In this document: piece by piece, positions 9,387-17,929 of the stretch
How positions within the stretch are numbered: the first letter of the stretch is position 1
Layout of the letters: the number at the start of each line of letters is the position of its first letter
DNA from: Bacteroidota bacterium
GTDB lineage: Bacteria > Bacteroidota > Bacteroidia > B-17B0 > Aurantibacillaceae
Assembly (NCBI GenBank): GCA_013297775.1
Contig: JAAFIL010000004.1
Span: 62,001 to 126,000 of the forward strand
Length of the DNA: 64,000 nt
Reading direction: 5' to 3'
Position numbers and translations under genes: made by a program
The notes under the pieces: generated by a model
Databases searched by the model: none
What the model saw: only the letters and a program-made list of their open reading frames with translations
What the model was told of the DNA's origin: nothing

Positions 9387-10802
9387 TTAATACAGTTCTT
9401 CGGCTACTTGAAATAAGGTTTGTTCATCAAACAAATTAGTGAGTATTTGAAGCCCCATGGGTAAGCCATTACTATGTATGCCACTGGGTATGGAAATGGC
9501 AGGAATGCCCACAATGTTTGCTTGCACGGTAAAGATGTCTTCTAAATACATTTTTATAGGGTCGGCGCTATTTTTACCAAACTCGAAAGCGGTGCCTGGT
9601 GTGCTGGGTAAAATAATAGCATCATAGTCTTTCAAAATTGCTAAGGTTTTATCTTGAATAATCCGTCGTACTTTTTGTCCCTTGCTATAATACGCATCGT
9701 AATACCCTGCGCTTAAAACAAAAGTGCCTAACATGATGCGGCGTTTAACCTCTTTTCCAAAACCTTCGGTGCGCGATTTTTTATAGGTACTTTCTAAATC
9801 GGTAGCATTGCTGCTGCGGTAACCATAATGAATGCCATCGAAGCGCGCCAAATTAGAAGAGGCTTCGGCGGTGGTTAACACATAATACGTGGGCACTAAA
9901 AAATCGAGGTAAGGAAACGATACTCCAGCAACGCTGTGTCCGTTTGCTTTTAGTTTTTCTAATTGATTTAAAGTAGCTGCTTTTACCTCGGGGTCTAATC
10001 CCTCGGCGTTGACGCACTCGTTGAAGTAAGCTATTTTTAAGGGCGCAGTCGTTTTTAAATGTTGGCTATAATTTATCACGGGTTTCGACGATACGGTGCC
10101 ATCGTTTTCGTCTTTTCCAGCTATTACCTCTAACACCAAAGCCGCATCGGCTACCGAATGCGTAATAGGACCTATTTGATCGAACGACGAGGCATAAGCA
10201 ATTAAACCATAACGGCTCACCCGACCATAAGTTGGTTTTAAACCCACCGTGCCGGTAAATGAAGCCGGTTGGCGGATAGACCCTCCTGTATCGCTTCCGA
10301 GCGAAACGTGACATAAATGAGCTGCCACCGCTACTGCCGAGCCCCCCGATGAACCACCGGGTACTGTTTTTTCGTTTAAAGGATTTAATACAGACCCAAA
10401 AGCAGAGTTTTCGTTGCTGCTGCCCATGGCAAACTCATCGCAATTTAAACGCCCAATAATAATGGCATCTTCGGCTAGCAGGCGTTCTACAACTGTTGCT
10501 GAGTACAAACTTTCGAACCCTTGTAATATTTTAGAGGCGCAAGATACTTTATGATTTTTATAGCAAATATTATCTTTAAGGCCAACAATAACGCCCGCCA
10601 ATTTTCCGGCTGTTCCTGCTTTTATTTTTTCATCTACTAAAGCGGCTTGCGCTGTGGCACTTTGCTCAAATACTTCTAAAAACGCATTGAGGTGTTTTTT
10701 TTCGTGAATGCGAGCTTTAGTTTCGATAACCAATTGTGCGCAGGTAACATGGCCATTTTTTAAATCGGCTTTTAAATGTTCGATGGTTTTAAATGAATAC
10801 AC
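9387..10802 (-). CDS. gatA: Asp-tRNA(Asn)/Glu-tRNA(Gln) amidotransferase subunit A
   Basis: A 471-residue amidase-signature enzyme. The Ser-cisSer-Lys triad is present: Lys76 in VGLKDNI, Ser151 in PGGSSGGSA and Ser175 in DTGGSIRQPA. Family knowledge: GatA releases ammonia from glutamine for GatB, which converts mischarged Glu-tRNA(Gln) or Asp-tRNA(Asn). Length and the C-terminal MGLQILTNLFDEQTLFQVAEEL match GatA rather than other amidases. gatB and gatC are not in the window, so the operon is split. It is downstream of tatA in the same direction, with a hairpin between. Confidence 0.95.
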   Translation of the reverse strand: MYSFKTIEHLKADLKNGHVTCAQLVIETKARIHEKKHLNAFLEVFEQSATAQAALVDEKIKAGTAGKLAGVIVGLKDNICYKNHKVSCASKILQGFESLYSATVVERLLAEDAIIIGRLNCDEFAMGSSNENSAFGSVLNPLNEKTVPGGSSGGSAVAVAAHLCHVSLGSDTGGSIRQPASFTGTVGLKPTYGRVSRYGLIAYASSFDQIGPITHSVADAALVLEVIAGKDENDGTVSSKPVINYSQHLKTTAPLKIAYFNECVNAEGLDPEVKAATLNQLEKLKANGHSVAGVSFPYLDFLVPTYYVLTTAEASSNLARFDGIHYGYRSSNATDLESTYKKSRTEGFGKEVKRRIMLGTFVLSAGYYDAYYSKGQKVRRIIQDKTLAILKDYDAIILPSTPGTAFEFGKNSADPIKMYLEDIFTVQANIVGIPAISIPSGIHSNGLPMGLQILTNLFDEQTLFQVAEELY

Positions 10803-10823
10803 AATCTTTCGGTTTTAAATAAG

Positions 10824-10855
10824 AAAAGCGTTACTCTTTACCGAATAACGCTTCC
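10824..10855 (-). terminator. Hairpin terminator between tatA and gatA
   Basis: Inverted arms AAGCGTTA (10826-10833) and TAACGCTT (10846-10853) with a 12-base loop. Read on the minus strand the second arm runs into TTTTCTT, so it can end the tatA transcript before gatA. It lies in the short gap between the two genes. Confidence 0.6.
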
Positions 10856-10872
10856 TGTTCATAGTTTTTTTG

Positions 10873-11064
10873 TTATTTATTTTCAACGTCGTTAGAGGTT
10901 TCGCCTTTGCTGGCATCTTTAAACTCTTTAACGCCACGCCCTAAGCCTTTCATTAACTCCGGAATTTTTTTACCGCCGAAGAGTAGTAAAATGATGACTA
11001 AAATGATGATGATTTCTGGTGCGCCTAAGCCGCCTAAAATGCCTAATATAAATGCTGGTATCAT
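10873..11064 (-). CDS. tatA: Twin-arginine translocase subunit TatA/TatE
   Basis: A 63-residue protein with the TatA layout: one N-terminal membrane helix (residues about 14-30, [14 protein letters not shown]), the [20 protein letters not shown] amphipathic helix with the FGGKKIPEL hinge, and a charged tail. TatA forms the pore through which folded proteins cross the inner membrane. No tatC is nearby; scattered tat genes are common in Bacteroidota. It is upstream of gatA. Confidence 0.95.
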   Translation of the reverse strand: MIPAFILGILGGLGAPEIIIILVIILLLFGGKKIPELMKGLGRGVKEFKDASKGETSNDVENK

Positions 11065-11152
11065 GCTTTAAAATATATGTAAAGATACGTTTTTAAATGA
11101 ATGGAAGCCCTATTTAAAAATTAAGCTTAGCCATGCCCTCAACGAACTCTTT

Positions 11153-11353
11153 TTATTCGATGCTATTTTCTTTTGAGGCTACTTTTCTATACTTTACTAT
11201 TCGCAAACACCAAAAGGCGAGCATGCCAATAACAAAAGCCCCAATTAGTACATTTGGCAACTGACCCAACGCCCGCATGCCTTTAAACGACCATTCAAAA
11301 AAAGAACCAATGCCTTCAAAAATATCGGTCCACGTTATCATTAAATAATTCAT
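11153..11353 (-). CDS. Small single-span membrane protein (DUF6341-like)
   Basis: A 66-residue protein with one clear membrane helix near the middle (VLIGAFVIGMLAFWCLRI), an N-terminal part ITWTDIFEGIGSFFEWSF and a basic/acidic tail. The FEGIG...F...PL/LP arrangement and its position back-to-back with a DUF6427-like membrane gene resemble the DUF6341/DUF6427 pair found in Flavobacteriia. The family assignment is from memory of that pairing and is moderate. A Bacteroidota-type -7 box lies 31 bp upstream. Confidence 0.7.
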   Translation of the reverse strand: MNYLMITWTDIFEGIGSFFEWSFKGMRALGQLPNVLIGAFVIGMLAFWCLRIVKYRKVASKENSIE

Positions 11354-11383
11354 TTCAATAATTTTTCGGTAAGTTTACAGGTG

Positions 11384-11391
11384 CAAAAATA
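11384..11391 (-). promoter_or_regulatory. Candidate promoter -7 box for the small membrane protein gene
   Basis: On the minus strand this reads TATTTTTG, an exact match to the Bacteroidota -7 consensus TAnnTTTG, 31 bp upstream of the ATG at 11353. No clear -33 TTG was found at the usual spacing. Confidence 0.4.
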
Positions 11392-11430
11392 GGAATATTT
11401 CTGTATTTAAACTGCTAATTTTTATAATTT

Positions 11431-12420
11431 GTGTTTGCTGCTTCCATTAAACAAGGGTTAAGAGGCTCTGCCTTTAGTATTGGCGCGCTTTTGCTATCGT
11501 TTATTGTGCTTTCCTTTTTTTATGTTAAAACAACTTACACGGCTGCCTTTCCCGATTTATTTTACACCTATTTTTCAACGCCTTTCAAAAGTGCGTGGCT
11601 AATTACTTTGTTTAACCTTGTTTGTCTTTTTTCGGCTTTGGGTTTAATTAATTTGCTCATTAATGTACACGAGCTAAGCGATAAAATGAATTTTTTCCCC
11701 ACATTCCTTTACGCGTTTTGGGCGGCTTTAAGTTTAAGCCCGTATCAACTTTCGAAGGAGCTATTTATTAATTGTTTGGTATTGTTTGCCTTGTATAAAT
11801 TATTAAATACCTATCGCAACGAAAATTGTTTGTCCGATTTATTTTTGGCTGCGTTTTGTTTAAGCCTCACGCTTTTTTTATCGGTGGCGTGTTGGGTTTA
11901 CCTGCCAGTTTTCTTTGTAAGTGTTGTTATTTTAAAACCGCTAACCTTTCGCGAAATATTGGTATCGCTGCTTGGGTTTTTATGCCCCCTTTTTATTTTT
12001 GAATGTTTGGCCTATTTAAGTGATTTTCAACAATGGTATTTGTTAGAAATGTTTCCGCTTTACCTTTCCACTTTACATTTACCCTCTCAAACACGTTACG
12101 AATGGGTACTACTAGGGGTTGTGTTGGTGTTATTGATTTTTAGTTTCATCCAACTTATTTTAAATCCGCATTCAACAAAAGTAAAAACGGCCAAGGGCAA
12201 AACGAGTTTAGGGTGGTGTTTATCGGGCAGTCTTTTAATTGCCGCCAGCGCATCGGGACAAGGTATTTCGGCACTACTTTACGCACTAGTACCCGTTAGT
12301 TTTATTTGCGGCGATTATTTTTTCTACATTCGACGTTTACTTTTTGTTAACTTATGGTTGTCGTTAGTACTTATTACTGGATTTTTAGTAGCTTTATCTA
12401 AGCTTGGTTTGCTCTTGTAA
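11431..12420 (+). CDS. Polytopic membrane protein (DUF6427-like)
   Basis: A 329-residue, very hydrophobic protein with about ten predicted membrane helices and almost no soluble domain. The pattern, with LINLLINVHELSDKMNFFPTF and SLTLFLSVACWVYLPVFFVSVVI, resembles the DUF6427 family of Bacteroidota, which has no known function. It starts with GTG at 11431 (no ATG upstream in frame) and is divergent from the DUF6341-like gene, sharing a 77-bp gap. The next gene follows after 2 bp, so the two are co-transcribed. Confidence 0.75.
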   Translation: MFAASIKQGLRGSAFSIGALLLSFIVLSFFYVKTTYTAAFPDLFYTYFSTPFKSAWLITLFNLVCLFSALGLINLLINVHELSDKMNFFPTFLYAFWAALSLSPYQLSKELFINCLVLFALYKLLNTYRNENCLSDLFLAAFCLSLTLFLSVACWVYLPVFFVSVVILKPLTFREILVSLLGFLCPLFIFECLAYLSDFQQWYLLEMFPLYLSTLHLPSQTRYEWVLLGVVLVLLIFSFIQLILNPHSTKVKTAKGKTSLGWCLSGSLLIAASASGQGISALLYALVPVSFICGDYFFYIRRLLFVNLWLSLVLITGFLVALSKLGLLL

Positions 12421-12422
12421 TA

Positions 12423-13799
12423 ATGGCTACTTCTTTAACTCATATTTTTCATTTGTATAGCCGTTTGGGTTTTGGCATTTCTTATCCTGAGGCCAAAGTT
12501 TTAGCTAACCAATCTTTAAAAGATATTGTTAACGGTTTAATTGTAAGTTCAACCATTGGTAATTACCTTTCTGTGATAACGAAGGAGGATGTGCCCACGC
12601 CAAAAGATGCCAAAGTAGAAGGCATGAGCCGCCGCGATTTTAACCAATTGATTACCGAAAAAACACAATTGCTCAATGTAACGTGGATGACCCGTTTAAT
12701 TGAAACCAAAAACGTGGTGCTCGAAAAGCAAACGTTGTTTTGGCATGGGCATTTTGCGTGTCGAATTAGGCAACCTTATTTAATGCAAGAGTTAAATAAC
12801 ATACACCGCAAATTTGCTTTTGGAAATTTTAGAGATTTATTGGTAGAGGTAAGCAAAAGCCCAGCGATGTTATTGTTTTTAAATAATCAACAAAATAAAA
12901 AAGAACATCCCAACGAAAATTTTGCACGCGAGTTATTAGAGTTATTTACTTTAGGAAGAGGAAATTATACCGAAGCCGATGTGAAGGAAATAGCGAGAGC
13001 CTTTACGGGCTGGAGTTTTGATAGAGTTACTTTGAGTTTTCGGTTTAATGCCAAACAACACGATGCGGATGAAAAAGTTATTTTTGGGCGCAAAGGCAAC
13101 CACGGCGGCGAAGATGTGATTAATTTTATTTTAAGTAAAAAAGAAACGGCGTATTTTTTAACGCGTAAATTTTATAAGTTTTACGTTAACGAAACGGTGA
13201 ATGAACAACATATTAGTGAATTGGCAGAGTTTTATTATTTGAACCAGTATAACACTGGGGCTTTGCTAAAAAAAATAGTTACAAGTGCTTGGTTTTATAG
13301 CCCCGAAATAATTGGTTGTACTATTAAATCGCCAGTTGAGTTTATTGTTGGCTTATCACGAACGTTTTCGTTAAAATATATTGACACTAAATTATTGGTT
13401 CGTTTACAAAGGCAATTGGGACAAATTTTATTTTATCCGCCCAATGTAGCTGGGTGGCCTGGCGGAAAAAGCTATATAGATCAATCTACGTTGTTGATGC
13501 GGATGAAACTGCCATCGGTTTTATTAAACAAAAGTCAATTAGAATACGACCGCGAGCTAGATGATCCTGATGATTTTGAACCTTACCCCAGCGTTACAAA
13601 CGAAACCTTGGGTGTGGAAATGGATTGGTCTAAATTTATAGGGCCTTACGAAAAAATGACTTTTGATTCGATGTGCCGTTCGTTTCTTTTAAAACTACCC
13701 GAAGCAGCGGTTCAAGCGGTTATTTTGCAATCGGGGCAAAATGATACGAAAGAGCGTATTTTGCAGTTGATTTCTTTGCCCGAATATAGTTTGGGTTAA
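12423..13799 (+). CDS. DUF1800 domain-containing protein
   Basis: A 458-residue member of the DUF1800 family. Diagnostic stretches are HLYSRLGFGISYPEAK, LFWHGHFACR, HPNENFARELLELFTLGRGNYTEADV, IARAFTGW and PNVAGWPGG. The function is unknown. In many genomes a DUF1800 gene is followed by a DUF1501 gene; none is here. The protein starts directly with the domain and shows no signal peptide. It begins 2 bp after the DUF6427-like gene. Confidence 0.9.
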   Translation: MATSLTHIFHLYSRLGFGISYPEAKVLANQSLKDIVNGLIVSSTIGNYLSVITKEDVPTPKDAKVEGMSRRDFNQLITEKTQLLNVTWMTRLIETKNVVLEKQTLFWHGHFACRIRQPYLMQELNNIHRKFAFGNFRDLLVEVSKSPAMLLFLNNQQNKKEHPNENFARELLELFTLGRGNYTEADVKEIARAFTGWSFDRVTLSFRFNAKQHDADEKVIFGRKGNHGGEDVINFILSKKETAYFLTRKFYKFYVNETVNEQHISELAEFYYLNQYNTGALLKKIVTSAWFYSPEIIGCTIKSPVEFIVGLSRTFSLKYIDTKLLVRLQRQLGQILFYPPNVAGWPGGKSYIDQSTLLMRMKLPSVLLNKSQLEYDRELDDPDDFEPYPSVTNETLGVEMDWSKFIGPYEKMTFDSMCRSFLLKLPEAAVQAVILQSGQNDTKERILQLISLPEYSLG

Positions 13800-13986
13800 A
13801 CCATTTTTTTGTAAACTTGTTATATTAAAAAATGAAATGATTAAAGTAAGGCTTTGTTAATGGATTTATTGGCGTAAACGAAGGTTGAAAAAAGGAATCT
13901 ACACAGCGTAGATTAGGCTTTTCAGTAGTAACGTTCACTCCCGATAAAAATTAAAAAGGTTTATTTTAAATAGAACTTTATTCTAT

Positions 13987-14460
13987 ATGGCTACACCAAA
14001 TTATACCCTCGTACACGCATTAAAAAATGCGGCAGCTAATTTAAAAAAAGGAAAACCCTACGAATGGGGGCACATGGGCAATTGTAACTGCGGGCATTTG
14101 GCGCAAGTGTTGCTAAATGTTAGCCATGCGCAAATTCATAGAGAGGCCATGCAAAAAACAGGCGACTGGAACGAACAGTTAAATGATTATTGTCCAACTA
14201 GTGGCTTAGAAATGGATCAACTCATTTGGGGGCTTTTAGAAAAAGGCTTATCGCAAACCGATTTGATGGATTTAGAATATTTGCGTAATGCCGAAGTGCT
14301 TAAACACATACCGTTATCGGCTCGTCCGCTTGTACACAATAAGCGCGAGCATGTTATTTTGTACCTCGAAACATGGGCCAGTTTAATGGAAGATCAATTA
14401 AGCCAAGCCATTGACTTAAACCAGTTGAAAGGTGAACGTTTGATTTTGGAGGTAAAATAG
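13987..14460 (+). CDS. Conserved hypothetical protein (157 aa)
   Basis: A 157-residue soluble protein with no signal peptide. The N-terminal half has a cysteine/histidine cluster, GHMGNCNCGHLAQ (residues about 29-41), with further His and Cys residues (REAMQKTG, DYCPTSG), which could bind a metal. The remainder is helical and acidic. I do not recognise a named family. The ATG at 13987 follows a 187-bp gap containing an AATCTAC/GTAGATT hairpin (13896-13914). Confidence 0.7.
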   Translation: MATPNYTLVHALKNAAANLKKGKPYEWGHMGNCNCGHLAQVLLNVSHAQIHREAMQKTGDWNEQLNDYCPTSGLEMDQLIWGLLEKGLSQTDLMDLEYLRNAEVLKHIPLSARPLVHNKREHVILYLETWASLMEDQLSQAIDLNQLKGERLILEVK

Positions 14461-14665
14461 TTACAGCTAAAATTTGGCAGGCTTACAAAGCACTCCCCAT
14501 TTTCATTAATAAAATAATTGTGTATTCGCCGGCTTCAAATTAAATTGGGGTAAGTGAAAAAAACTTTGTGTGCAAGTGATGCTAGAGTTTACAGAACTGC
14601 ATTTCTACAAAAAAGAAACAAATTTTTTAGAATGGTTTATACATCGGTTCTCGTTTTACTTATTA
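14461..14665. other. AT-rich intergenic stretch before MITE copy 2
   Basis: No open frame, tRNA or clear terminator is visible. With the MITE copy and the 20 bp after it, this makes up the gap between two convergent genes. Confidence 0.5.
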
Positions 14666-14825
14666 TACCAATATCGGTTCTAAAAGATACAAGTTGAACC
14701 AGAATTATTTTTCTTTTAGGCGACGAAAAAATTATAGGCGTAGCAATGCCTACGGGTATAATTTTTGAGGAAGTATAAGAGAAAAAGAAACTGGGTCAAC
14801 GTATCTTTTAGAAATGATGTTGGTA
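14666..14825 (-). mobile_element. MITE-like element, 160 bp, copy 2 (inverted)
   Basis: Reverse-complement copy of the element at 9064-9223, identical in length (160 bp), with the same TACCAA...TTGGTA ends and TTA on both flanks (14663-14665, 14826-14828). I count about five substitutions between copies, all in the interior, so the termini are conserved. It sits in the gap between convergent genes 13987-14460 and 14846-15217. Confidence 0.85.
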
Positions 14826-14845
14826 TTAAGCCTCTTGCTGTTAGT

Positions 14846-15217
14846 CTATAGAATCCATTCTGTCCAAGGAATTAAAAAAGGTAAAACGAATACCCAAACT
14901 AGAAAAAATAAAGCCATTCCCACCGGATAAGGCTGATTATTTTTGATGGCTGGAAGTGCTACAATTAAAAGCCAAGTTCCTTTGTAGATTAATTGAACCA
15001 GTAAAATCGGTGAAAATGTTATCGGTTTCCAAAGTCCTAAAATTGATAAAATGGCAATGGACAACCACAGGCAGCCTACCAATCTAATGACTTCGGTAGA
15101 GGGGTATGAATTTTGAAAAACCGTTTCGGCAGCTTTCTTAGGCGATGTCATTGAAGCAAAACTAATCCAGCCTGCTACAACAATGTTGGCGATATAAACT
15201 ATTTTTAATGCTATCAT
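14846..15217 (-). CDS. DoxX-like small membrane protein (123 aa)
   Basis: A 123-residue protein with four hydrophobic segments (IVYIANIVVAGWISF, VGCLWLSIAILSILGLW, LLVQLIYKGTWLLIVALP, ALFFLVWVFVLPFLIPW), the size and layout of DoxX-like proteins. It is the last gene of a minus-strand cluster that begins with a Crp/Fnr regulator at 16759, so it is probably part of that regulator's operon or regulon. The function is unknown. Confidence 0.75.
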   Translation of the reverse strand: MIALKIVYIANIVVAGWISFASMTSPKKAAETVFQNSYPSTEVIRLVGCLWLSIAILSILGLWKPITFSPILLVQLIYKGTWLLIVALPAIKNNQPYPVGMALFFLVWVFVLPFLIPWTEWIL

Positions 15218-15232
15218 TTTATTTTGTTTTGT

Positions 15233-15691
15233 TTAAAATACTCTACCTATGCCCGTTTTTAGAACTGGTAAAATGGTGTTGCTATCAGCATTTAAGGTGG
15301 GTCCCACGCCCAATCTGCTGTCAAAAGTCCAAGCCTTTCTTTTGCCAAAGCGATAAGCATATCCATAACCAGCATACGACAAATAAGTAATTTTTTTATC
15401 TCTTCGCAAGTAATCACTTTCAATAAAAGCATTCCCAATAAAAATATAATGTCCGCTCATCCGTTCATGCAAAAAATATTTCAAGTTAATGCCGTGTGTA
15501 TTTATAAAATTGGTTTCTAATTGAAGTGTCCAATTTTGAAAAGTTCTTGTTTCAAATGTTAGCAATGGACTAAATGATGGAAAAATCAAAAAACTCAACC
15601 TTATGTTTATTACAGGTGGCTTAGTTTCGGTTACCTGTGCTTCGGTTGCTACTATTGAAAGCAAAAAATAAATTGAAACTAATAATCTCAT
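15233..15691 (-). CDS. Small secreted beta-rich (barrel-like) protein
   Basis: A 152-residue protein with a signal peptide ending at VATEAQ. The mature part has alternating hydrophobic/aromatic residues in short strands (RLSFLIFPSFSPLLTFE, LQLETNFINTHGINLKYFL, YIFIGNAFIES), typical of a small outer-membrane barrel. Its ATG overlaps the stop of the SRPBCC gene by 4 bp (ATGA), and the DoxX-like gene follows after 15 bp. The C-terminus at GRVF is aromatic, as expected for a barrel. No family is recognised. Confidence 0.65.
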   Translation of the reverse strand: MRLLVSIYFLLSIVATEAQVTETKPPVINIRLSFLIFPSFSPLLTFETRTFQNWTLQLETNFINTHGINLKYFLHERMSGHYIFIGNAFIESDYLRRDKKITYLSYAGYGYAYRFGKRKAWTFDSRLGVGPTLNADSNTILPVLKTGIGRVF

Positions 15692-16116
15692 TTATTTTCT
15701 ACAATTACTTTGAATTTATTTAAAACGTTGGGCAATACTTTTCTAAACTGTCCGCCAAGCATGAACCCCAAAATAGTTTTTAGAAATCCCGTAAATTGAA
15801 TCTCGTCTGTAAACTCAATTTGTTCCGCCGTTCTTTTGATGTTACGCTTAATAATAAGTTCTCCTACTGGTAGTATTGTATTTAGTGTATAAGATTTTAG
15901 GGGCGTCATTTCAGAAATATAAAATTTCAATTGAGGTCCTTTCTTAGGAGTCATTGTTCCCTTTGCACCAACTTTAAAAGTTTCATTTAGTTTGGCTTCT
16001 ATAAGTTCTGTATCCCAATGGTGCCAGGTCGAAACGTCAATTAATGTTTCCCAAACTATTTCTAAACTACTGTTTATAGAAACTGTAAAACTAAAATGTG
16101 TATTGCTTTGTTTCAT
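15688..16116 (-). CDS. SRPBCC family (START-like) protein
   Basis: A 142-residue protein with the polyketide-cyclase/SRPBCC pattern: FTVSINSSLEIVWETLIDVSTWHHWDTEL at the N-terminus, GAKGTMTPKKGPQLKFYISEM in the middle, IEFTDEIQFTGFL, and a C-terminal helix LPNVLNKFKVIVE. These proteins form a helix-grip fold that holds a hydrophobic ligand; the ligand is unknown. It is the second gene of the Crp/Fnr-led cluster and overlaps the next gene by 4 bp. Confidence 0.85.
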   Translation of the reverse strand: MKQSNTHFSFTVSINSSLEIVWETLIDVSTWHHWDTELIEAKLNETFKVGAKGTMTPKKGPQLKFYISEMTPLKSYTLNTILPVGELIIKRNIKRTAEQIEFTDEIQFTGFLKTILGFMLGGQFRKVLPNVLNKFKVIVENK

Positions 16117-16186
16117 TATCTATTTGAATTAAACGCATCACAAATGTCGAGTAATACGTTAACAAAGCACTGCACCTAGGTTAAGT

Positions 16187-16759
16187 CTAACTTTTTTCTT
16201 GCATTTTTTTTCTAATCCGGCTTAATGATTGCGGGGCAATGCCCAAATAAGATGCTAAATGTTTTAAAGGAATTCGTTTTAAAAGTTCTGGATTATTTCT
16301 TAACATTCTCTCGTAACGCAATTCCGCTGTTTCGGTTTGTAATTGCTCTAAAATTTCTTCCGTAAAAAACTGTACCTCTTGCGTTATTTTTCTGCCAAAA
16401 TCGCTCCAACTCGTAAGTTTAAATAGTTTGTTAGCGTTTGCAAACGAAATTTGATAGGCCATACATTTCTCAATAGCTTGAATGCTTTCTGTTGCTGGTT
16501 TCTGTGAATTAAAACTTGCTTGAGAAGTAAAAAAATAAGGGGCTTCAGTAAAAAATTTTGTTATATCGTTTCCATTTTTAGTGATGTAAAAGCGTAGAAG
16601 TCCACTTTCAACAAAATATAAATGTTTGCAAATTTTACCCTCTAGTAAAACGATTTCATCTTTCTCAATCACTCTTTGTTCAAAGCAATCCGAAATTTCA
16701 TTCCACTCGTTTAACGGAAGTTTAGTATATTTCTCTATGAATTGTCGAATTGTATCCAA
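16187..16759 (-). CDS. Crp/Fnr family transcriptional regulator
   Basis: A 190-residue regulator with an N-terminal cyclic-nucleotide-binding-type beta-barrel (EKDEIVLLEGKICKHLYFVESGLLRFYI, residues about 33-60) and a C-terminal winged helix-turn-helix (LKHLASYLGIAPQSLSRIRKKM). The first gene of a four-gene minus-strand cluster (regulator, SRPBCC, barrel, DoxX-like), with a 70-bp gap to the next gene. This layout, a short Crp-like regulator leading small membrane genes, is common in Bacteroidota. No cysteine cluster typical of Fnr iron-sulfur sensing is present, so the signal is unknown. Confidence 0.9.
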   Translation of the reverse strand: MDTIRQFIEKYTKLPLNEWNEISDCFEQRVIEKDEIVLLEGKICKHLYFVESGLLRFYITKNGNDITKFFTEAPYFFTSQASFNSQKPATESIQAIEKCMAYQISFANANKLFKLTSWSDFGRKITQEVQFFTEEILEQLQTETAELRYERMLRNNPELLKRIPLKHLASYLGIAPQSLSRIRKKMQEKS

Positions 16760-16899
16760 ACTAAAAGGTATTACTTTACTTATTTGTAGGATGCGCTAAC
16801 CTTACACGTAACGGCAAACTATGCGGAAACAAAATTACTATTTTTTTATTGGAGTCTCTGTTTAGGAAAAACGAATTGAAAACGATTTTCTGCAATTGA
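16760..16899. other. Upstream region of the Crp/Fnr gene
   Basis: Contains TACCTTTT on the minus strand just upstream of the regulator, one base from the TAnnTTTG consensus, but nothing stronger. No gene is visible before the dispersed repeat at 16900. Confidence 0.3.
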
Positions 16900-17077
16900 T
16901 GCCAACTTTTTAAGAAAGAGGATCTTTAGAATAAAATCTATAACTCGATTAAATAATAGACTATATTAAAAATAGCATACAAAGACGCAAAGTTGGCAGG
17001 GGCGAAAATTAAATTTTGAAAAAGATTTTAGAACAAATCATTGCCGCTATTAACTACTTTGAGTTAGGCTATGTGGA
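16900..17077. repeat. Dispersed intergenic repeat, third copy of the 8671-8846 family
   Basis: Shows the same ordered blocks as 8671-8846: AATCTATAACTCGATTA, GCAAAGACGCAAAG/GGCAGG, AAATTTTGAAAAAG, TTAGAACAAATCATTGCC and ATTAACTAC. Conservation of block order over about 170 bp shows a dispersed repeat and not chance similarity. Noncoding. Confidence 0.75.
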
Positions 17078-17195
17078 ATTGTTAGAACTATTTTCATTCT
17101 ATGTACTATTGTCTAATTATAAATATACTACTTACAGGTAATATTTAGCAACTAAGAAAAACGTTAAAAATGAGTCTATTTAGTGTGTATAAATA

Positions 17196-17906
17196 CTAAA
17201 CTACCAAATCTATATTTAAGAAATTACCTGTAGTTTCGTAAAGTCTTATTTTAAAACTAATAGATTCGCCGATATTACTATACCTTGAAAAATTACTGTA
17301 AATAAACTCACAAACTCTACTGGGAGCTATTCCAGTTACATTCATTTTTAACGACCCATTTAAAACTAAGACATCATAAAAATTATTAGTGATAGTTGAA
17401 TTTATATTTAAGATAATCGTATTTCCACCCACAGCTGTAACTGTTGGATTAGTTCCACCAAAGTTAGAGCCCCAGTCAGAAATTACATCACCTACTTGAA
17501 TATTAAGGGTGCTTGCAACATTGGTTATTGTATTACTTCCTTGTGTAATTTCTCCATAAGTTACACTTCCCATAAAAAGATCTTGTCCAAAACCTGATAT
17601 AACTTTTGAAGAAGCAGTTGAAGAAAGAGGACTATACTCTGTTGATTGAACCGTGTTATCAAAAGTAATAAACCCATTTGAACTTACATAAACACTAGTG
17701 TACGATGTACCATTGAACGTGAATGGGAATGGTAAATTCACCATGTTGATGTCATCATCTTGATTAATTGTACCGATTAAAGTTCCACTATTGATAGCAC
17801 CATAATTTCCGCTAAACTGACTAAATGAATAGCTCGCTACTTGTGCATTTATTAATTGAAAAGCCATCTCTATGAATAAGGCTAAAACTATTATTATTTT
17901 TCTCAT
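17196..17906 (-). CDS. Secreted protein fragment, probably truncated T9SS-type surface protein
   Basis: A 236-residue protein with a signal peptide ending at LINAQ and the start of a beta-sandwich module (MVNLPFPFTFNGTSYTSVYVSSNGFITF). This pattern opens many large T9SS-exported Bacteroidota proteins, which continue for hundreds of residues and end in a sorting domain. Here the frame stops after SFKIRLYETTGNFLNIDLVV with no sorting domain, so it looks truncated. The ATG at 17906 is preferred over the in-frame TTG at 17921, because a perfect promoter box covers that TTG. Confidence 0.6.
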   Translation of the reverse strand: MRKIIIVLALFIEMAFQLINAQVASYSFSQFSGNYGAINSGTLIGTINQDDDINMVNLPFPFTFNGTSYTSVYVSSNGFITFDNTVQSTEYSPLSSTASSKVISGFGQDLFMGSVTYGEITQGSNTITNVASTLNIQVGDVISDWGSNFGGTNPTVTAVGGNTIILNINSTITNNFYDVLVLNGSLKMNVTGIAPSRVCEFIYSNFSRYSNIGESISFKIRLYETTGNFLNIDLVV

Positions 17907-17918
17907 AATTTTTTTCTT

Positions 17919-17926
17919 CAAAAGTA
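17919..17926 (-). promoter_or_regulatory. Promoter -7 box of the secreted protein gene
   Basis: Minus strand TACTTTTG matches TAnnTTTG exactly and lies 13 bp upstream of ATG 17906, which decides between ATG 17906 and TTG 17921. Confidence 0.5.
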
Positions 17927-17929
17927 GAG

